From NCBI GenBank assembly GCA_035765535.1, contig DASTXE010000006.1:310001-374000 (forward strand): 64,000 nt of DNA. The letters run 5' to 3'. The notes under the pieces were generated by a model. It was not told the origin of the DNA. It ran no database searches and saw only the letters and a program-made list of their open reading frames with translations. The stretch is from Rickettsiales bacterium (lineage in GTDB: Bacteria; Pseudomonadota; Alphaproteobacteria; Rickettsiales; JABCZZ01). Positions 8,997 through 18,614 of this stretch are shown here, piece after piece (the first letter of the stretch is position 1; every line of letters begins with the position of its first letter). Made by a program: the position numbers and the translations under genes.

Positions 8997-10982
8997 CACA
9001 ATCTCAATATGTTCCTTGGGCAGTTCGCTAAGGAAACGTGAGGGGATATTGGATTGCCACTGGTTATACATGCGGCGGCTTCCCGCAAAGCTAATGGTGC
9101 AGGTCTTGCGCGCACGCGTGATGCCGACGTAAGCGAGCCTGCGCTCTTCTTCCAGCCCTTCCCGTCCGCTCTCATCGACCGAGCGCTGATGCGGGAAAAG
9201 CCCCTCTTCCCAGCCCGGAAGGAACACATGATCGAACTCGAGCCCCTTGGCAGCATGCAGCGTCATGATGCTGACCATGTCGCCGTTGGAATCTTCAGCC
9301 ATATCCATCACGAGCCCGACATGTTCCAGGAACGCCGTCAGCGTTTCAAATTCACCCATTGCCCGCACAAGCTCTTTCAGGTTTTCCAGGCGTCCTTGCG
9401 CATCCGGCGTGGTTTCCTGTTTCCACATCTGGCGGTAACCGGATTCATCCAGCACCAGATCCGTAATCTCGCCGATGGATTGCTGGCCGAGCAGCCCGCG
9501 CCAGCGATCAAACGAAGAAAGCAGCGCCGAAAGCGCAGCGGCAACCTTGCCTTTAAGCTTGCCGGATTCAATTAATCGCGCTGTCGCACGTGTCATGGAA
9601 ATATTTTCAGCGCGGCCAAAACTATGGATAGCTTCCAGCGTTGCCGCCCCAATACCCCGGCGCGGCGTATTGATAATACGCTCAAACGCCAGATCATCAT
9701 CCGGCTGGGAAACGATACGCAGATACGCTATCGCATCGCGAATTTCCTGGCGCTCGTAGAAACGCAAGCCACCGATCACACGATACCCAACCCCAATCAG
9801 CAGGAAGCGTTCTTCAAACGCACGCGTCTGGAAACCTGCGCGCACCAGCACCGCAATATCATTAAGGCCGCTGCCGGAGCGCTGGAAGGCTTCAGTCTCT
9901 TCTCCGACAAAACGTGCTTCCTCATCGCCATCCCAAAGTGAGCAGACGCGCACTTTGTCGCCTTCGTCATCCTCCGTCCACAAGGTCTTGCCCAGGCGGC
10001 CCGTATTATGGGCGATAAGCTGGGAAGCCGCGCCAAGTATATTGCCCGTAGAGCGGTAATTACGCTCAAGCCGCACGACGGTCGCTCCCGGGAAATCTTT
10101 TTCGAACTTCAAAATATTGCCGATTTCCGCCCCGCGCCAGCCATAGATGGATTGGTCATCATCGCCTACGCAGCAGATATTTTTATGTCCCACCGCCAGC
10201 AGCCGCAGCCACAGATATTGCGCAACATTAGTATCCTGATATTCATCCACCAATATATATTTAAAGCGCCCGGCTATCTCTTTATGAATTTCTGGATGTT
10301 CGGTGAATAATGTCAGGTTGTGCAGCAATAAATCGCCGAAATCCATAGCATTGAGCGTCTTCAGCCGGTCCTGATAAGCCCGGTACAGCAACAGCGCTTT
10401 TGCGCCGGCACCGTGCCCCACATCCGCGACGCTGATTTTCTCAGGCACAAGCCCCTGGTCTTTCCAGCTCTGAATGATCCCCAGCATCTGCTTAGCCGGA
10501 TTCTGTTTCTCGTCGACTCCCAGATCGTTTGAAAGCTGCTTGATAAGACGCAGCTGATCATCTGCATTAAGGATAGTGAAACTGGAAGTGAAGCCGAGCA
10601 CCTCAGCATGGCGGCGCAGGATTTTCGCTGCGATCGAGTGGAACGTACCCAGCCAGTTTAAAGAGGAAACCCGGTTCGGAACTCCGCCTTCCGTCTCCTG
10701 CGGACGGTTGCCGTGCAGCAACGCTTCCACGCGCTCGCCCATTTCACGCGCTGCCTTATTGGTAAATGTCACAGCCAGAATCTGGCCCGGCCAGGCACGA
10801 CGGCTGGAAAGAATATGCGCGATGCGGGTCGTAAGCACCCGCGTCTTCCCCGTGCCTGCACCTGCCAGCACGAGAACAGGCCCTTCCGTAGCCATGACGG
10901 CAGCACGCTGTTCAGGGTTGAGTTTCGCGATAATCGGCAATGGGCCGGACGTGTCAGAGAATGATTCCAAAGTATCTTGCAT
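8985..10982 (-). CDS. uvrD: ATP-dependent DNA helicase UvrD/PcrA
   Basis: Superfamily 1A 3'-5' helicase for nucleotide excision and mismatch repair. Seen are Walker A AGAGTGKT (40-47), the TFTNKAAREM motif Ia, DEYQDTN motif II, DDQSIYGWRGA motif III, ERNYRST motif IV, TLHAAKGLEFDHVFLPG motif V and YVGITRARK motif VI. At 665 aa it lacks the roughly 60-residue C-terminal tail of E. coli UvrD that binds polymerase and UvrB. It is monocistronic. Confidence 0.94.
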   Translation of the reverse strand: MQDTLESFSDTSGPLPIIAKLNPEQRAAVMATEGPVLVLAGAGTGKTRVLTTRIAHILSSRRAWPGQILAVTFTNKAAREMGERVEALLHGNRPQETEGGVPNRVSSLNWLGTFHSIAAKILRRHAEVLGFTSSFTILNADDQLRLIKQLSNDLGVDEKQNPAKQMLGIIQSWKDQGLVPEKISVADVGHGAGAKALLLYRAYQDRLKTLNAMDFGDLLLHNLTLFTEHPEIHKEIAGRFKYILVDEYQDTNVAQYLWLRLLAVGHKNICCVGDDDQSIYGWRGAEIGNILKFEKDFPGATVVRLERNYRSTGNILGAASQLIAHNTGRLGKTLWTEDDEGDKVRVCSLWDGDEEARFVGEETEAFQRSGSGLNDIAVLVRAGFQTRAFEERFLLIGVGYRVIGGLRFYERQEIRDAIAYLRIVSQPDDDLAFERIINTPRRGIGAATLEAIHSFGRAENISMTRATARLIESGKLKGKVAAALSALLSSFDRWRGLLGQQSIGEITDLVLDESGYRQMWKQETTPDAQGRLENLKELVRAMGEFETLTAFLEHVGLVMDMAEDSNGDMVSIMTLHAAKGLEFDHVFLPGWEEGLFPHQRSVDESGREGLEEERRLAYVGITRARKTCTISFAGSRRMYNQWQSNIPSRFLSELPKEHIEIVRGM

Positions 10983-11047
10983 AAGAAAGGCACATTAGCA
11001 ACGCGAACGCCGTCACTCAAGCAAAAAGCCAGCCTTTGCCGGAAAAG

Positions 11048-11512
11048 CTATTTCCCCTGCCCGTAAGCCTGCGAGTCCACATGGAACCCGACGAACTTCC
11101 ACACACCGTTTTCCTTGGCAAGCCGCACATGGATAGTGGCATCGCCTTTTTCAAAAATAGCCTTGGCAGAATAATGCGCCACCTCATGCCGCGCGTTACT
11201 GATGTAAACCACATCCGCTTCACCTTCCGCCCCGACAAATTCCTTCATATAGCCAAGTTTATTACGGCTCCAGTCAAAGAATTCCCGGATCTGTGCGTCC
11301 GTCGTACCGGCCTTGCGGTTCATCTCCTCACGGTCAGAACATTCGCGAAACACAGAGAAATCCCAGTTTTGCAATACCTTAGGAAGATTTTCATTTACGA
11401 AAGCCTGGCTTTCGCTGTCTATCCCGCCGCCCTTGGGCAGCAGACGGCTGGCCATAATGCCAGTCATAATAAGGATGAGTAACGCTACAGTTACCGTTAT
11501 AAATAGTTTCAT
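11048..11512 (-). CDS. Hypothetical secreted or membrane-anchored protein
   Basis: A 154-aa protein with an N-terminal hydrophobic helix (residues 3-22, MKLFITVTVALLILIM...) and a soluble remainder rich in alternating strands and one helix. It has a pattern like NTF2/cystatin-fold secreted domains (VVYISNARHEVAHYSAKAIFEKGDATIHVRL region ends in a Trp-Lys-Phe strand), but I do not recognise the family. It is monocistronic, between uvrD and a YdcH-like gene. Confidence 0.6.
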   Translation of the reverse strand: MKLFITVTVALLILIMTGIMASRLLPKGGGIDSESQAFVNENLPKVLQNWDFSVFRECSDREEMNRKAGTTDAQIREFFDWSRNKLGYMKEFVGAEGEADVVYISNARHEVAHYSAKAIFEKGDATIHVRLAKENGVWKFVGFHVDSQAYGQGK

Positions 11513-11762
11513 GCATTACCCCAGAAAGGTTAATAAACCTAGCAACGCAAAACCCATTATAAAACAGTTAATAAGATTAATCACTATATTTCATGCAACC
11601 CTACGTCGATGGCATGCATTCCAAGCAAAATATTTACCTTGGAAAATATATTTCTCTTGACACCGATTCATCTTGAAATAGAAAGGAGTATTTTGTTTAA
11701 TTAAAGATGTCGCCCCCAATCCCGGCGGCAATTTTGTTAAACAACAACAGGGAGTTAATGTC

Positions 11763-11957
11763 ATGTCAGTAGAGTCGCATATCAGAAGCCTGCAGATGAA
11801 ACACGCTGAATTGGAAACCGCGCTGACGCAAGAAATAGCGCACCCGCAGGCTGATTTCTACTTGATCAAGGACATCAAGAAGCAGAAGCTCCTCATTAAA
11901 GAGGAAATTTCTCGCTTGATGCATGGGCTGGAGGTTCAGCGACAGTCCGCATCGTGA
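11763..11957 (+). CDS. YdcH-like DUF465 family small protein
   Basis: A 64-aa helical hairpin protein: VESHIRSLQMKHAELETAL, then a turn (HPQADFYLIKDIKKQKLLIKEEI) typical of DUF465/YdcH, common in Proteobacteria and of unknown function. A GGGAG site precedes the ATG and a clear terminator follows, so it is an independent small transcript, possibly abundant. Confidence 0.8.
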   Translation: MSVESHIRSLQMKHAELETALTQEIAHPQADFYLIKDIKKQKLLIKEEISRLMHGLEVQRQSAS

Positions 11958-11993
11958 AGATGACGTCATGGTGATTTAATCACCGAAGGAAAG

Positions 11994-12018
11994 GCCCGCT
12001 CTAAAGCGGGCTTTTTTT
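11994..12018 (+). terminator. Rho-independent terminator after the ydcH-like gene
   Basis: GCCCGCT / AGCGGGC 7-bp stem with a 4-nt loop and eight T follows the gene. A 7-1-7 palindrome (GGTGATTTAATCACC, 11970-11984) lies between the stop and this terminator. Confidence 0.88.
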
Positions 12019-12047
12019 TATCCTGCGCCTGAGATATAACCATCCTG

Positions 12048-12959
12048 ATGGGAAAACTCTCTAAGACATTCTTTCAAGAGCTGCAGTCGCATTATCGCGA
12101 TATAGGGATGGTCATACACTATGAAGCGATCCCGCAAGGCTCCGCAAATTCCAACTATCGCGTCCGGACCCAGACTGGAAATTATTTTCTGAAAATCATC
12201 GCCAGACAGCAGGAAGCCAATCTTGGCAGGCAACTCTCTTTCTACCGTGCTCTATCAAACTCCAACATAGAAACTATCTGCCCTATCAAGAATAAAGAGG
12301 GAGATAATGTCACCCATATCAGCGGCCAAAAAATACTGCTGTTCCCTTACATGAATATCACCGAGCCGAAAATCACACTCAGGAATGCAGAGGCATTGGG
12401 CCGACTGACTGCGGCATTGCATAACACCGCCGTTTCATCCGCATCGCAGTTAGAACAGGCAAAGTACAACAAAAAAGCCTGCCTCATTGCTCTGGAGGGG
12501 CTTAATGAAGTCAGACGCCATAAATACCTGCCTTACATCGAACATATCAGCAGCATAAAAGACAACTTGCCGAAAGGTTTCGTGTTCGACGACATTTGTC
12601 CTGATAATCTCTATGCCGATAAACATTCCATTCGCGGCTTCATCGATCCTGAGAATGCGGGCATCGGCGAATATATCTTCGATATAGCGGGAGCACTTAT
12701 CATGTGCTGTTTTCCGCGTAGAAATAAATTCCAGCTGACCCGCCTTTTCTTGCAGGCATATACAAAGAAGCGGGCGCATACAAAACAGGAACATGATTTC
12801 CTGTTCGAGGCACTCATTATGGTGTGCGTATGGCTATGCCTGTTTTTTGAATCCCGCCCCTCACCTGCCGGTCATAAGAAAATAGCCGAGCGCCTTGGAT
12901 ATGCCGATATGCTGCTGGCTATGGGCAGGGAACGTTTTTACCGGGCAATCGGTCAGTAA
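12048..12959 (+). CDS. ThrB-type/APH-fold phosphotransferase (homoserine kinase-like)
   Basis: A 303-aa aminoglycoside-phosphotransferase-fold kinase resembling ThrB type II homoserine kinases: GSANSNYRVRTQTGNYFLKI glycine loop with lysine near residue 47, catalytic loop FDDICPDNLY and metal motif GFIDPENAG. In ThrB-II the loop is HxDLFPDN; the catalytic Asp and Asn are kept here, but the His is Phe and the DF(Y/D) motif reads DPE. Homoserine, choline or another alcohol could be the substrate. It starts right after a terminator with a poor ribosome site. Confidence 0.6.
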   Translation: MGKLSKTFFQELQSHYRDIGMVIHYEAIPQGSANSNYRVRTQTGNYFLKIIARQQEANLGRQLSFYRALSNSNIETICPIKNKEGDNVTHISGQKILLFPYMNITEPKITLRNAEALGRLTAALHNTAVSSASQLEQAKYNKKACLIALEGLNEVRRHKYLPYIEHISSIKDNLPKGFVFDDICPDNLYADKHSIRGFIDPENAGIGEYIFDIAGALIMCCFPRRNKFQLTRLFLQAYTKKRAHTKQEHDFLFEALIMVCVWLCLFFESRPSPAGHKKIAERLGYADMLLAMGRERFYRAIGQ

Positions 12960-13006
12960 CAGCAAAATACCAAAAGCCGTTGCATGTGCCTGCATAATAT
13001 AGCAAG

Positions 13007-14158
13007 ATGCCCGGGAATCCTCGCAACCAATTTTGGCACATGCATCACTCACCTCTGGCAAAACTCACCCAACTTAACTGGCTTCTGACCACCTGCATCT
13101 TTCTCATGGCGCTACTGGGTTTTGCCATGATGTTTTCAGCGGCGGGCGGCCATATGGCCCCCTGGGCCTCGCACCAGATGATGCATTTCACGTTCGGCTT
13201 CATATTGATGACGGTCATTGCGGTCACACCGGTGCAGACGCTGCTGCGATATTCCTATGCCATCTACATTATTTGCCTGATCGTACTCGTGGGCATTGAA
13301 GTGGCAGGATTCATCGGCAAGGGCGCCAAGCGCTGGATCGATGTGGGAGGAGTAAACCTGCAACCTTCCGAAATCATGAAGCTCGCCGTTATCCTGGCGC
13401 TGGCACGTTATTTCCATTCCGAAAACCAGGCCGATATCAACCGTCTCGTCCATCTTGTTCCCCCGCTCCTGCTGGTGGCGGTTCCGGCCGTCTTCATTCT
13501 GCGCCAGCCCAACCTTGGAACGGCAACCATTCTTACCTTCGTCGGCGCTTCGTTATTCTATATGGCAGGTGTCAGAACACGCTATTTTCTTATTATCATT
13601 GCCGTAGGCCTGATGGCAGCGCCGGTCGGCTGGCATTTCCTGCATGACTACCAGAAACAACGCGTGATGACTTTCCTGCATCCCGAGGAAAACCCGCTCG
13701 GCGCAGGTTATAATATCATGCAGTCGATCATCGCCATCGGCTCCGGCGGCTTCTTCGGCAAAGGGTATCTGCACGGCTCGCAAGGACAGCTGAACTTCCT
13801 GCCGGAAAAACATACTGACTTTATCTTCACCATGGTCGCGGAGGAATTCGGCTTTCTGGGCTGCGTCTTCGTACTCGCCGTGTATCTCACGCTGATCGGC
13901 TACGGCATCGCCATCGGTCTGCGCAGCCGCCATACATTCGGCAGCTTCATAGCGATCGGCGTTTCTTCCATGCTGTTCGTCCATATCATCATCAACACAA
14001 TGATGATCATGGGGCTCATCCCAGTGGTGGGAGTACCGCTGCCGATGCTTTCCTACGGCGGCAGCAGTATGATTTCCATCCTGATCGGATTCGGATTCAT
14101 GCAGAACGCCTATATCAACCGGGATGTGAACCTGCCGCGAAGAGTGGGATTGTTATAA
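13007..14158 (+). CDS. rodA: Rod-shape peptidoglycan glycosyltransferase RodA
   Basis: SEDS-family membrane polymerase working with PBP2 in cell elongation. About ten transmembrane segments are seen, with the SEDS landmarks GAKRWIDVGGVNLQPSEIMKL, RQPNLGTA, HTDFIFTMVAEEFGFLG and PLPMLSYGGSSM. RQPNLGTA and the moderate length (383 aa) fit RodA better than FtsW. The start may instead be the ATG at 13040; neither has a clear ribosome site. mreCD and PBP2 are not nearby upstream. Confidence 0.9.
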   Translation: MPGNPRNQFWHMHHSPLAKLTQLNWLLTTCIFLMALLGFAMMFSAAGGHMAPWASHQMMHFTFGFILMTVIAVTPVQTLLRYSYAIYIICLIVLVGIEVAGFIGKGAKRWIDVGGVNLQPSEIMKLAVILALARYFHSENQADINRLVHLVPPLLLVAVPAVFILRQPNLGTATILTFVGASLFYMAGVRTRYFLIIIAVGLMAAPVGWHFLHDYQKQRVMTFLHPEENPLGAGYNIMQSIIAIGSGGFFGKGYLHGSQGQLNFLPEKHTDFIFTMVAEEFGFLGCVFVLAVYLTLIGYGIAIGLRSRHTFGSFIAIGVSSMLFVHIIINTMMIMGLIPVVGVPLPMLSYGGSSMISILIGFGFMQNAYINRDVNLPRRVGLL

Positions 14159-14175
14159 CAATAGCGAAATAGCGC

Positions 14176-14454
14176 ATGAAATTAGTGATTGCCATAGTGA
14201 TCGGAGCGACAGCAGCAATATGCATATTCTGCATGCTCGCATGGGCAGGTATTTCCTTGCTTTCTCTTGGATTAGCTTACAGCCACCATTATGACAAAAG
14301 TGCAGGCGATGGTGTTGGTTGGATAATAGTAGTCTGCGCTCCTGTATGGATACCCCTTATACTGATCATAAGTGTAGTCGCTGGAATTAAAGTAGGACGT
14401 ATAGCGGACAAAAAGATTTCCGGCCCGAATCCAGATAATACACCGTTTATTTAG
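14176..14454 (+). CDS. Small two-helix membrane protein, unknown
   Basis: A 92-aa protein with two hydrophobic helices (about residues 4-33 and 47-70) joined by a loop containing HHYDKSAGDG, and a charged tail. It follows rodA by 17 nt on the same strand and converges on aroC. I do not recognise it; its base composition is more A+T-rich than rodA. Confidence 0.6.
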   Translation: MKLVIAIVIGATAAICIFCMLAWAGISLLSLGLAYSHHYDKSAGDGVGWIIVVCAPVWIPLILIISVVAGIKVGRIADKKISGPNPDNTPFI

Positions 14455-14474
14455 CCATCAGTTCCAACACACTA

Positions 14475-15542
14475 TTATCGCTGAACTTTATGACGCAGAT
14501 AATGATCCGCCAGCACACAGGCCATCATCGCTTCCGCCACCGGCACGGCGCGAATTCCTACGCATGGATCATGACGTCCCTTAGTGACGATGTCCGTGTT
14601 ATTGCCATGAATATCGATCGTCTCAACAGGTGTCAGGATGGAGCTGGTCGGCTTGATCGCAAAGCGTACCACGACCGGCTGGCCGCTGGAAATACCGCCG
14701 AGAATGCCGCCTGCATGATTGGAAAGGAATTGCACCTCACCATCCTTCATGCGCATCCGGTCGGCATTTTCCTCGCCACGCATACCGGCTACCTGCATTC
14801 CATCGCCAATCTCCACGCCCTTGACGGCGTTGATCGTCATCATCGCGCAAGCCATATCCGAATCGAGCTTGTCATAGATAGGCTCGCCGAGTCCTGCAGG
14901 CACACCCTCGGCTACAACCTCGATCATCGCACCGACAGACGAGCCGGATTTACGTACCGAATCCAGGTAGCTTTCAAACTTCGCAACCTGCTCTTTATCG
15001 GGGCACCAGAACGGGTTGTTATTCACTTCATTCCAGTCCCAGTTATCACGATTGACCTTCTCCGTGCCGATCTGGATAATCGCACCGCGGATTTTAATAT
15101 TCTCAGGCAATATCTTGCGCGCAATCGCGCCGGCCGCCACACGCATGGCGGTTTCACGCGCCGAGGAGCGCCCGCCGCCACGGTAATCGCGAATACCGTA
15201 TTTCTTCCAGTAAGTATAATCCGCATGGCCGGGACGGAACTTATCTTTGATTTCGCCGTAATCCTTGGATTTCTGGTCTTCGTTCTGGATCAGCAGGCTG
15301 ATCGGCGTACCCGTCGTCTTCCCCTCGAACACGCCGGAAAGAATCTTCACCGTATCGCTTTCCTTCCGCTGCGTCGTAAAACGTGACTGGGCAGGCTTGC
15401 GCTTATCCAGATAATGCTGGATATCGGCTTCATTCAGATCAATCAGCGGCGGCACGCCGTCGACGACACAGCCAATAGCCTCGCCATGGCTTTCGCCCCA
15501 GGTCGTAAATGAGAAAATCTCGCCGAAACTGTTGTTACCCAT
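14475..15542 (-). CDS. aroC: Chorismate synthase
   Basis: Last step of the shikimate pathway, EPSP to chorismate with reduced FMN. The motif [17 protein letters not shown] is at the N-terminus, with [14 protein letters not shown] and [17 protein letters not shown] following. The start [10 protein letters not shown] at 15542 matches the family; a 17-codon longer frame is ignored. It lies 54 nt downstream of fabI on the same strand, an arrangement familiar from Alphaproteobacteria. Confidence 0.96.
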   Translation of the reverse strand: MGNNSFGEIFSFTTWGESHGEAIGCVVDGVPPLIDLNEADIQHYLDKRKPAQSRFTTQRKESDTVKILSGVFEGKTTGTPISLLIQNEDQKSKDYGEIKDKFRPGHADYTYWKKYGIRDYRGGGRSSARETAMRVAAGAIARKILPENIKIRGAIIQIGTEKVNRDNWDWNEVNNNPFWCPDKEQVAKFESYLDSVRKSGSSVGAMIEVVAEGVPAGLGEPIYDKLDSDMACAMMTINAVKGVEIGDGMQVAGMRGEENADRMRMKDGEVQFLSNHAGGILGGISSGQPVVVRFAIKPTSSILTPVETIDIHGNNTDIVTKGRHDPCVGIRAVPVAEAMMACVLADHYLRHKVQR

Positions 15543-15596
15543 AATTTCCCCAATTACACCTATCCCGAATGCTCCCGCTTGAGCGCCAGACAATAA

Positions 15597-16445
15597 CTAG
15601 TGAGCGCCTGCGACCGCAATATCCGGCGCATCTACGCGTTTCATGCCGACCACATGGTAGCCGGAATCCACATGCAGCACTTCGCCGCTCGTGCCTGCCC
15701 CCAATTCGGACAGCAAGTAAAGCGCCGCACCGCCGACATCTGCAAGCGTCGTGTTACGCTGCAAAGGCGCATTCAGCTCGTTCCACTTCAAAATATAGCG
15801 AAAATCGCCGATGCCCGAAGCAGCCAGCGTCTTGACCGGACCGGCCGAAATGGCATTCACGCGGATATTGTCGCCGCCCAGATCCACCGCCAGATAACGC
15901 ACGCTTGCTTCCAGCGCGGCTTTCGCCACGCCCATCACGTTATAATGCGGCATCACGCGCTCAGCGCCGTAATAGGTAAGTGTGAGCAGACTGCCGCCGT
16001 TTTTCATCAGCGGATAAGCACGCTTTGCCACTGCAGTGAAAGAGTAGCAGGAAATGTTCATCGTCATGGCGAAATTCGCCGGGCTCGTATCGACATATTT
16101 ACCGCGCAGCTCATTCTTGTCGGAGAAACCGATCGCATGCACGACAAAGTCCAGACCGCCCCATTCCTTACCAAGCGTTTCGAACACGGAATCAATGGAT
16201 TTTTCATCCGTCACATCGCATGGCATCACAAGCGTAGAACCGATGGAAGAAGCCAGCGGACGCACGCGTTTCTCAAGCGCCTCCCCCTGGAAAGTGAAAG
16301 CAAGCTCCGCACCCTGCGCCGCCAGATATTGCGAAATGCCCCAGGCGAGGGATTTGTCATTGGCAACGCCCATGATAAGTCCGCGTTTGCCCTTCATCAA
16401 CGTACCGGCCGGAATAGCCGCTTCTTTTTCTTCAGTCATGTGCAC
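15597..16445 (-). CDS. fabI: Enoyl-[acyl-carrier-protein] reductase (NADH)
   Basis: Reduces the trans-2 double bond in each fatty-acid elongation cycle. FabI-type SDR: the cofactor loop GVANDKSLAWGI, the Tyr-x6-Tyr-x6-Lys pattern around YYGAERVMPHYNVMGVAKAA (Tyr, Tyr, Lys) and ISAGPVKTLAASGI. The start may be the ATG at 16445 or the one two codons later. It heads the fabI-aroC unit. Confidence 0.95.
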   Translation of the reverse strand: MHMTEEKEAAIPAGTLMKGKRGLIMGVANDKSLAWGISQYLAAQGAELAFTFQGEALEKRVRPLASSIGSTLVMPCDVTDEKSIDSVFETLGKEWGGLDFVVHAIGFSDKNELRGKYVDTSPANFAMTMNISCYSFTAVAKRAYPLMKNGGSLLTLTYYGAERVMPHYNVMGVAKAALEASVRYLAVDLGGDNIRVNAISAGPVKTLAASGIGDFRYILKWNELNAPLQRNTTLADVGGAALYLLSELGAGTSGEVLHVDSGYHVVGMKRVDAPDIAVAGAH

Positions 16446-16563
16446 TAATACCTTGTAATAGAAATTTCATTCATGTTAAAAACATCGTACGCTTCATATG
16501 TCAAGTGTTGCATTGAGCCGTTCTATGAGTTAACGACGTTTCTGCGCTTGTTTAAGGAACCCT

Positions 16564-17451
16564 ATGAGTCACGAATACTATATCATTCATGAAAACGGCA
16601 ATCAGGGCCCCTATGATCTGGTCGCGCTGGTCATTAAGATTCGCAATGGCTCGCTCAGGGCGGAAATGCACGTGCAGCGTAACGACAAATCGGATGCCTA
16701 TCCGGCACAGGATTGGGAAGAGTTGCGGGAATTTTTCATCGCAAAAGCCGAACCGGAACATGTCACCAAACCTGAACCAGGCCTCAAACACCATTATACC
16801 CGCAAGCTTTCTCTGCTGGATGCATTGAAAGGCGGCATTAACTTCCTGCAGCAGAACCAGGTCTCCACGTTATTTTCAGGACTTATCATTCTGTTGATCC
16901 TGCTGGGCGCTCTGGGGGTAAGCTTTATGGTTCCGCCGGAATGGCGTGTGCCATGCTACATGATCGGATTTATCATGCTGCATTTCCTGCTGTCATGCTA
17001 CCTGCTGCTGATTCTGCGCATGACGCGCGGCCAGCCCATGAACCTGCCTTATTTCGCAAAACGCATTAAGTCGCGTTTTCTCAAAATGATACGCAGCTCC
17101 ATGCTGGCCTCCTTCCCGGTCATGATCGGATTCATCCTATTTATGCAGCTTGAAAACGCACTGGTCGTTTCCATCATCGGTCTGCTGATCATTATCATCC
17201 CCGGCATCTACACCATGACGATCTATTCCTTCGCGCCGCTGCTGATTGCCGATAAGGATTATAATGTGTGGGAAGCTATGGAAACCAGCCGTAGCGCTAT
17301 TTTGAAAGGCGGTTCCGAAAATTGTGGCGTATACTTCTCACTTAACACGATCAATCTGATCGGCGGTTTGTTCATGCTGCTGCCAATGGCGGTTACGCTC
17401 CCCGTCACGATGAGCGCGATTTGCGAATTTTACGACGAGCTGTTCTCTTAA
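16564..17451 (+). CDS. GYF_2-domain integral membrane protein
   Basis: Residues 3-60 form a GYF_2-like domain (YYIIHENGNQGPYDL, ending at an aromatic WEELREFF), which in other proteins is a cytoplasmic protein-interaction module. The rest holds five or six transmembrane segments in a YciC/DUF975-like pattern with a TMTIYSFAPLLIADKDYN loop. The protein is 295 aa and starts seven nt before dxr ends its spacer, so it may be co-transcribed with dxr and rseP. Function unknown; a membrane adaptor is an inference. Confidence 0.7.
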   Translation: MSHEYYIIHENGNQGPYDLVALVIKIRNGSLRAEMHVQRNDKSDAYPAQDWEELREFFIAKAEPEHVTKPEPGLKHHYTRKLSLLDALKGGINFLQQNQVSTLFSGLIILLILLGALGVSFMVPPEWRVPCYMIGFIMLHFLLSCYLLLILRMTRGQPMNLPYFAKRIKSRFLKMIRSSMLASFPVMIGFILFMQLENALVVSIIGLLIIIIPGIYTMTIYSFAPLLIADKDYNVWEAMETSRSAILKGGSENCGVYFSLNTINLIGGLFMLLPMAVTLPVTMSAICEFYDELFS

Positions 17452-17457
17452 ATCCCC

Positions 17458-18600
17458 ATGACACGCAGCGTTACCATACTCGGCTCAACCGGCTCCATCG
17501 GAGAGAGCACTGTCCGGTTGCTCAGGCAGCACCCGGAAAAATTCAGCGTCACAGCCATTACCGCATATGATAATGTAGCCAAACTTGCCGCGCAGGCAAA
17601 GGAACTCGGCTGCAAACGTGCCGTCATCGGCAATGAAGAACGTTACGCGGAACTAAAATCAGCCCTTTCAGGCACAGGAATCGAAGCTGCAGCAGGCAGC
17701 GAGGCTGTTACGGAAGCCGCCCGTATGGATGCGGATATCGTAATCGCCGCCATTGTCGGCGCTGCCGGATTATTGCCGGCACTTGCCGCAATCGAGCGTG
17801 GCGCCACCGTGGCGCTTGCCAACAAAGAATGCCTTGTCTGTGCTGGCGATATCGTGATGGAAGCAGTGCAGAAGCATAACGCCACCTTGCTCCCGGTAGA
17901 TTCCGAACATAGCGCAATCTTTCAGATACTGGATGCGAAGCAACCCGAAACGATCGACAAAATCATCGTCACCGCATCCGGCGGCCCGTTCCGCGAATAT
18001 AGCTTTGAGCAGATGAAGAAGGTGACGGTAGAAGAAGCGCTGCGCCATCCCACCTGGAACATGGGTGCAAAAATCACCATCGACTCCGCCACTATGATGA
18101 ACAAGGGGCTGGAGATTATCGAAGCCTGGCACTTATTCCCGGTGAAGCCTTCGCAGATCGAAGTGCTCGTCCACCCCGAATCCATTATCCATAGTATGGT
18201 CTCTTACATTGACGGCTCCGTGCTCGCGCAGCTCGGCACACCGGACATGATCACTCCCATTGCTTACGCGCTCGCCTGGCCCACGCGTATCACCAGCGGC
18301 GCAAAGCCGCTTGATCTCGCCGCCATGGGCCGCCTGAGTTTCTTCCCGCCGGACCCACAACGCTTTCCTTCTTTACGCTTAAGCCGGACAGCCATGGAAA
18401 CAGGCGGTAGCGCACCCGCAGTGCTCAACGCCGCCAATGAGATTGCTGTCGCGCGCTTCCTGAAAAAAGAAGTGGCGTTTACCGATATTATCCGCATCAT
18501 AGAAGCCACACTGGAACGCATGCCTGCCGTCCATCTGCATAGCATAGATGACGTTATGGCAACGGATGCGCAAGCCAGAGCGATCGCTGCAAACATATAA
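17458..18600 (+). CDS. dxr: 1-deoxy-D-xylulose 5-phosphate reductoisomerase
   Basis: Second MEP-pathway step, giving 2-C-methyl-erythritol 4-phosphate with NADPH. The cofactor motif GSTGSIG (9-15), NKECLVCAG, VDSEHSAIFQ metal-binding segment and TASGGPFRE flexible loop are all present in 380 aa. It lies 6 nt after the GYF-domain gene and just before rseP, but uppS and cdsA, often upstream of it, are missing here. Confidence 0.96.
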   Translation: MTRSVTILGSTGSIGESTVRLLRQHPEKFSVTAITAYDNVAKLAAQAKELGCKRAVIGNEERYAELKSALSGTGIEAAAGSEAVTEAARMDADIVIAAIVGAAGLLPALAAIERGATVALANKECLVCAGDIVMEAVQKHNATLLPVDSEHSAIFQILDAKQPETIDKIIVTASGGPFREYSFEQMKKVTVEEALRHPTWNMGAKITIDSATMMNKGLEIIEAWHLFPVKPSQIEVLVHPESIIHSMVSYIDGSVLAQLGTPDMITPIAYALAWPTRITSGAKPLDLAAMGRLSFFPPDPQRFPSLRLSRTAMETGGSAPAVLNAANEIAVARFLKKEVAFTDIIRIIEATLERMPAVHLHSIDDVMATDAQARAIAANI

Positions 18601-18614
18601 TTGATGTAAGAGTG

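Noticed and set aside
11657..11662. TTGACA as a -35 of the ydcH-like gene
   Set aside because: No acceptable -10 hexamer 16-18 nt downstream.
14490..15386. 298-codon open frame antisense to aroC
   Set aside because: Shadow of aroC; no recognisable domain.
15600..16448. 282-codon open frame antisense to fabI
   Set aside because: Exactly overlaps fabI on the opposite strand with a low-complexity His/Arg-rich product.
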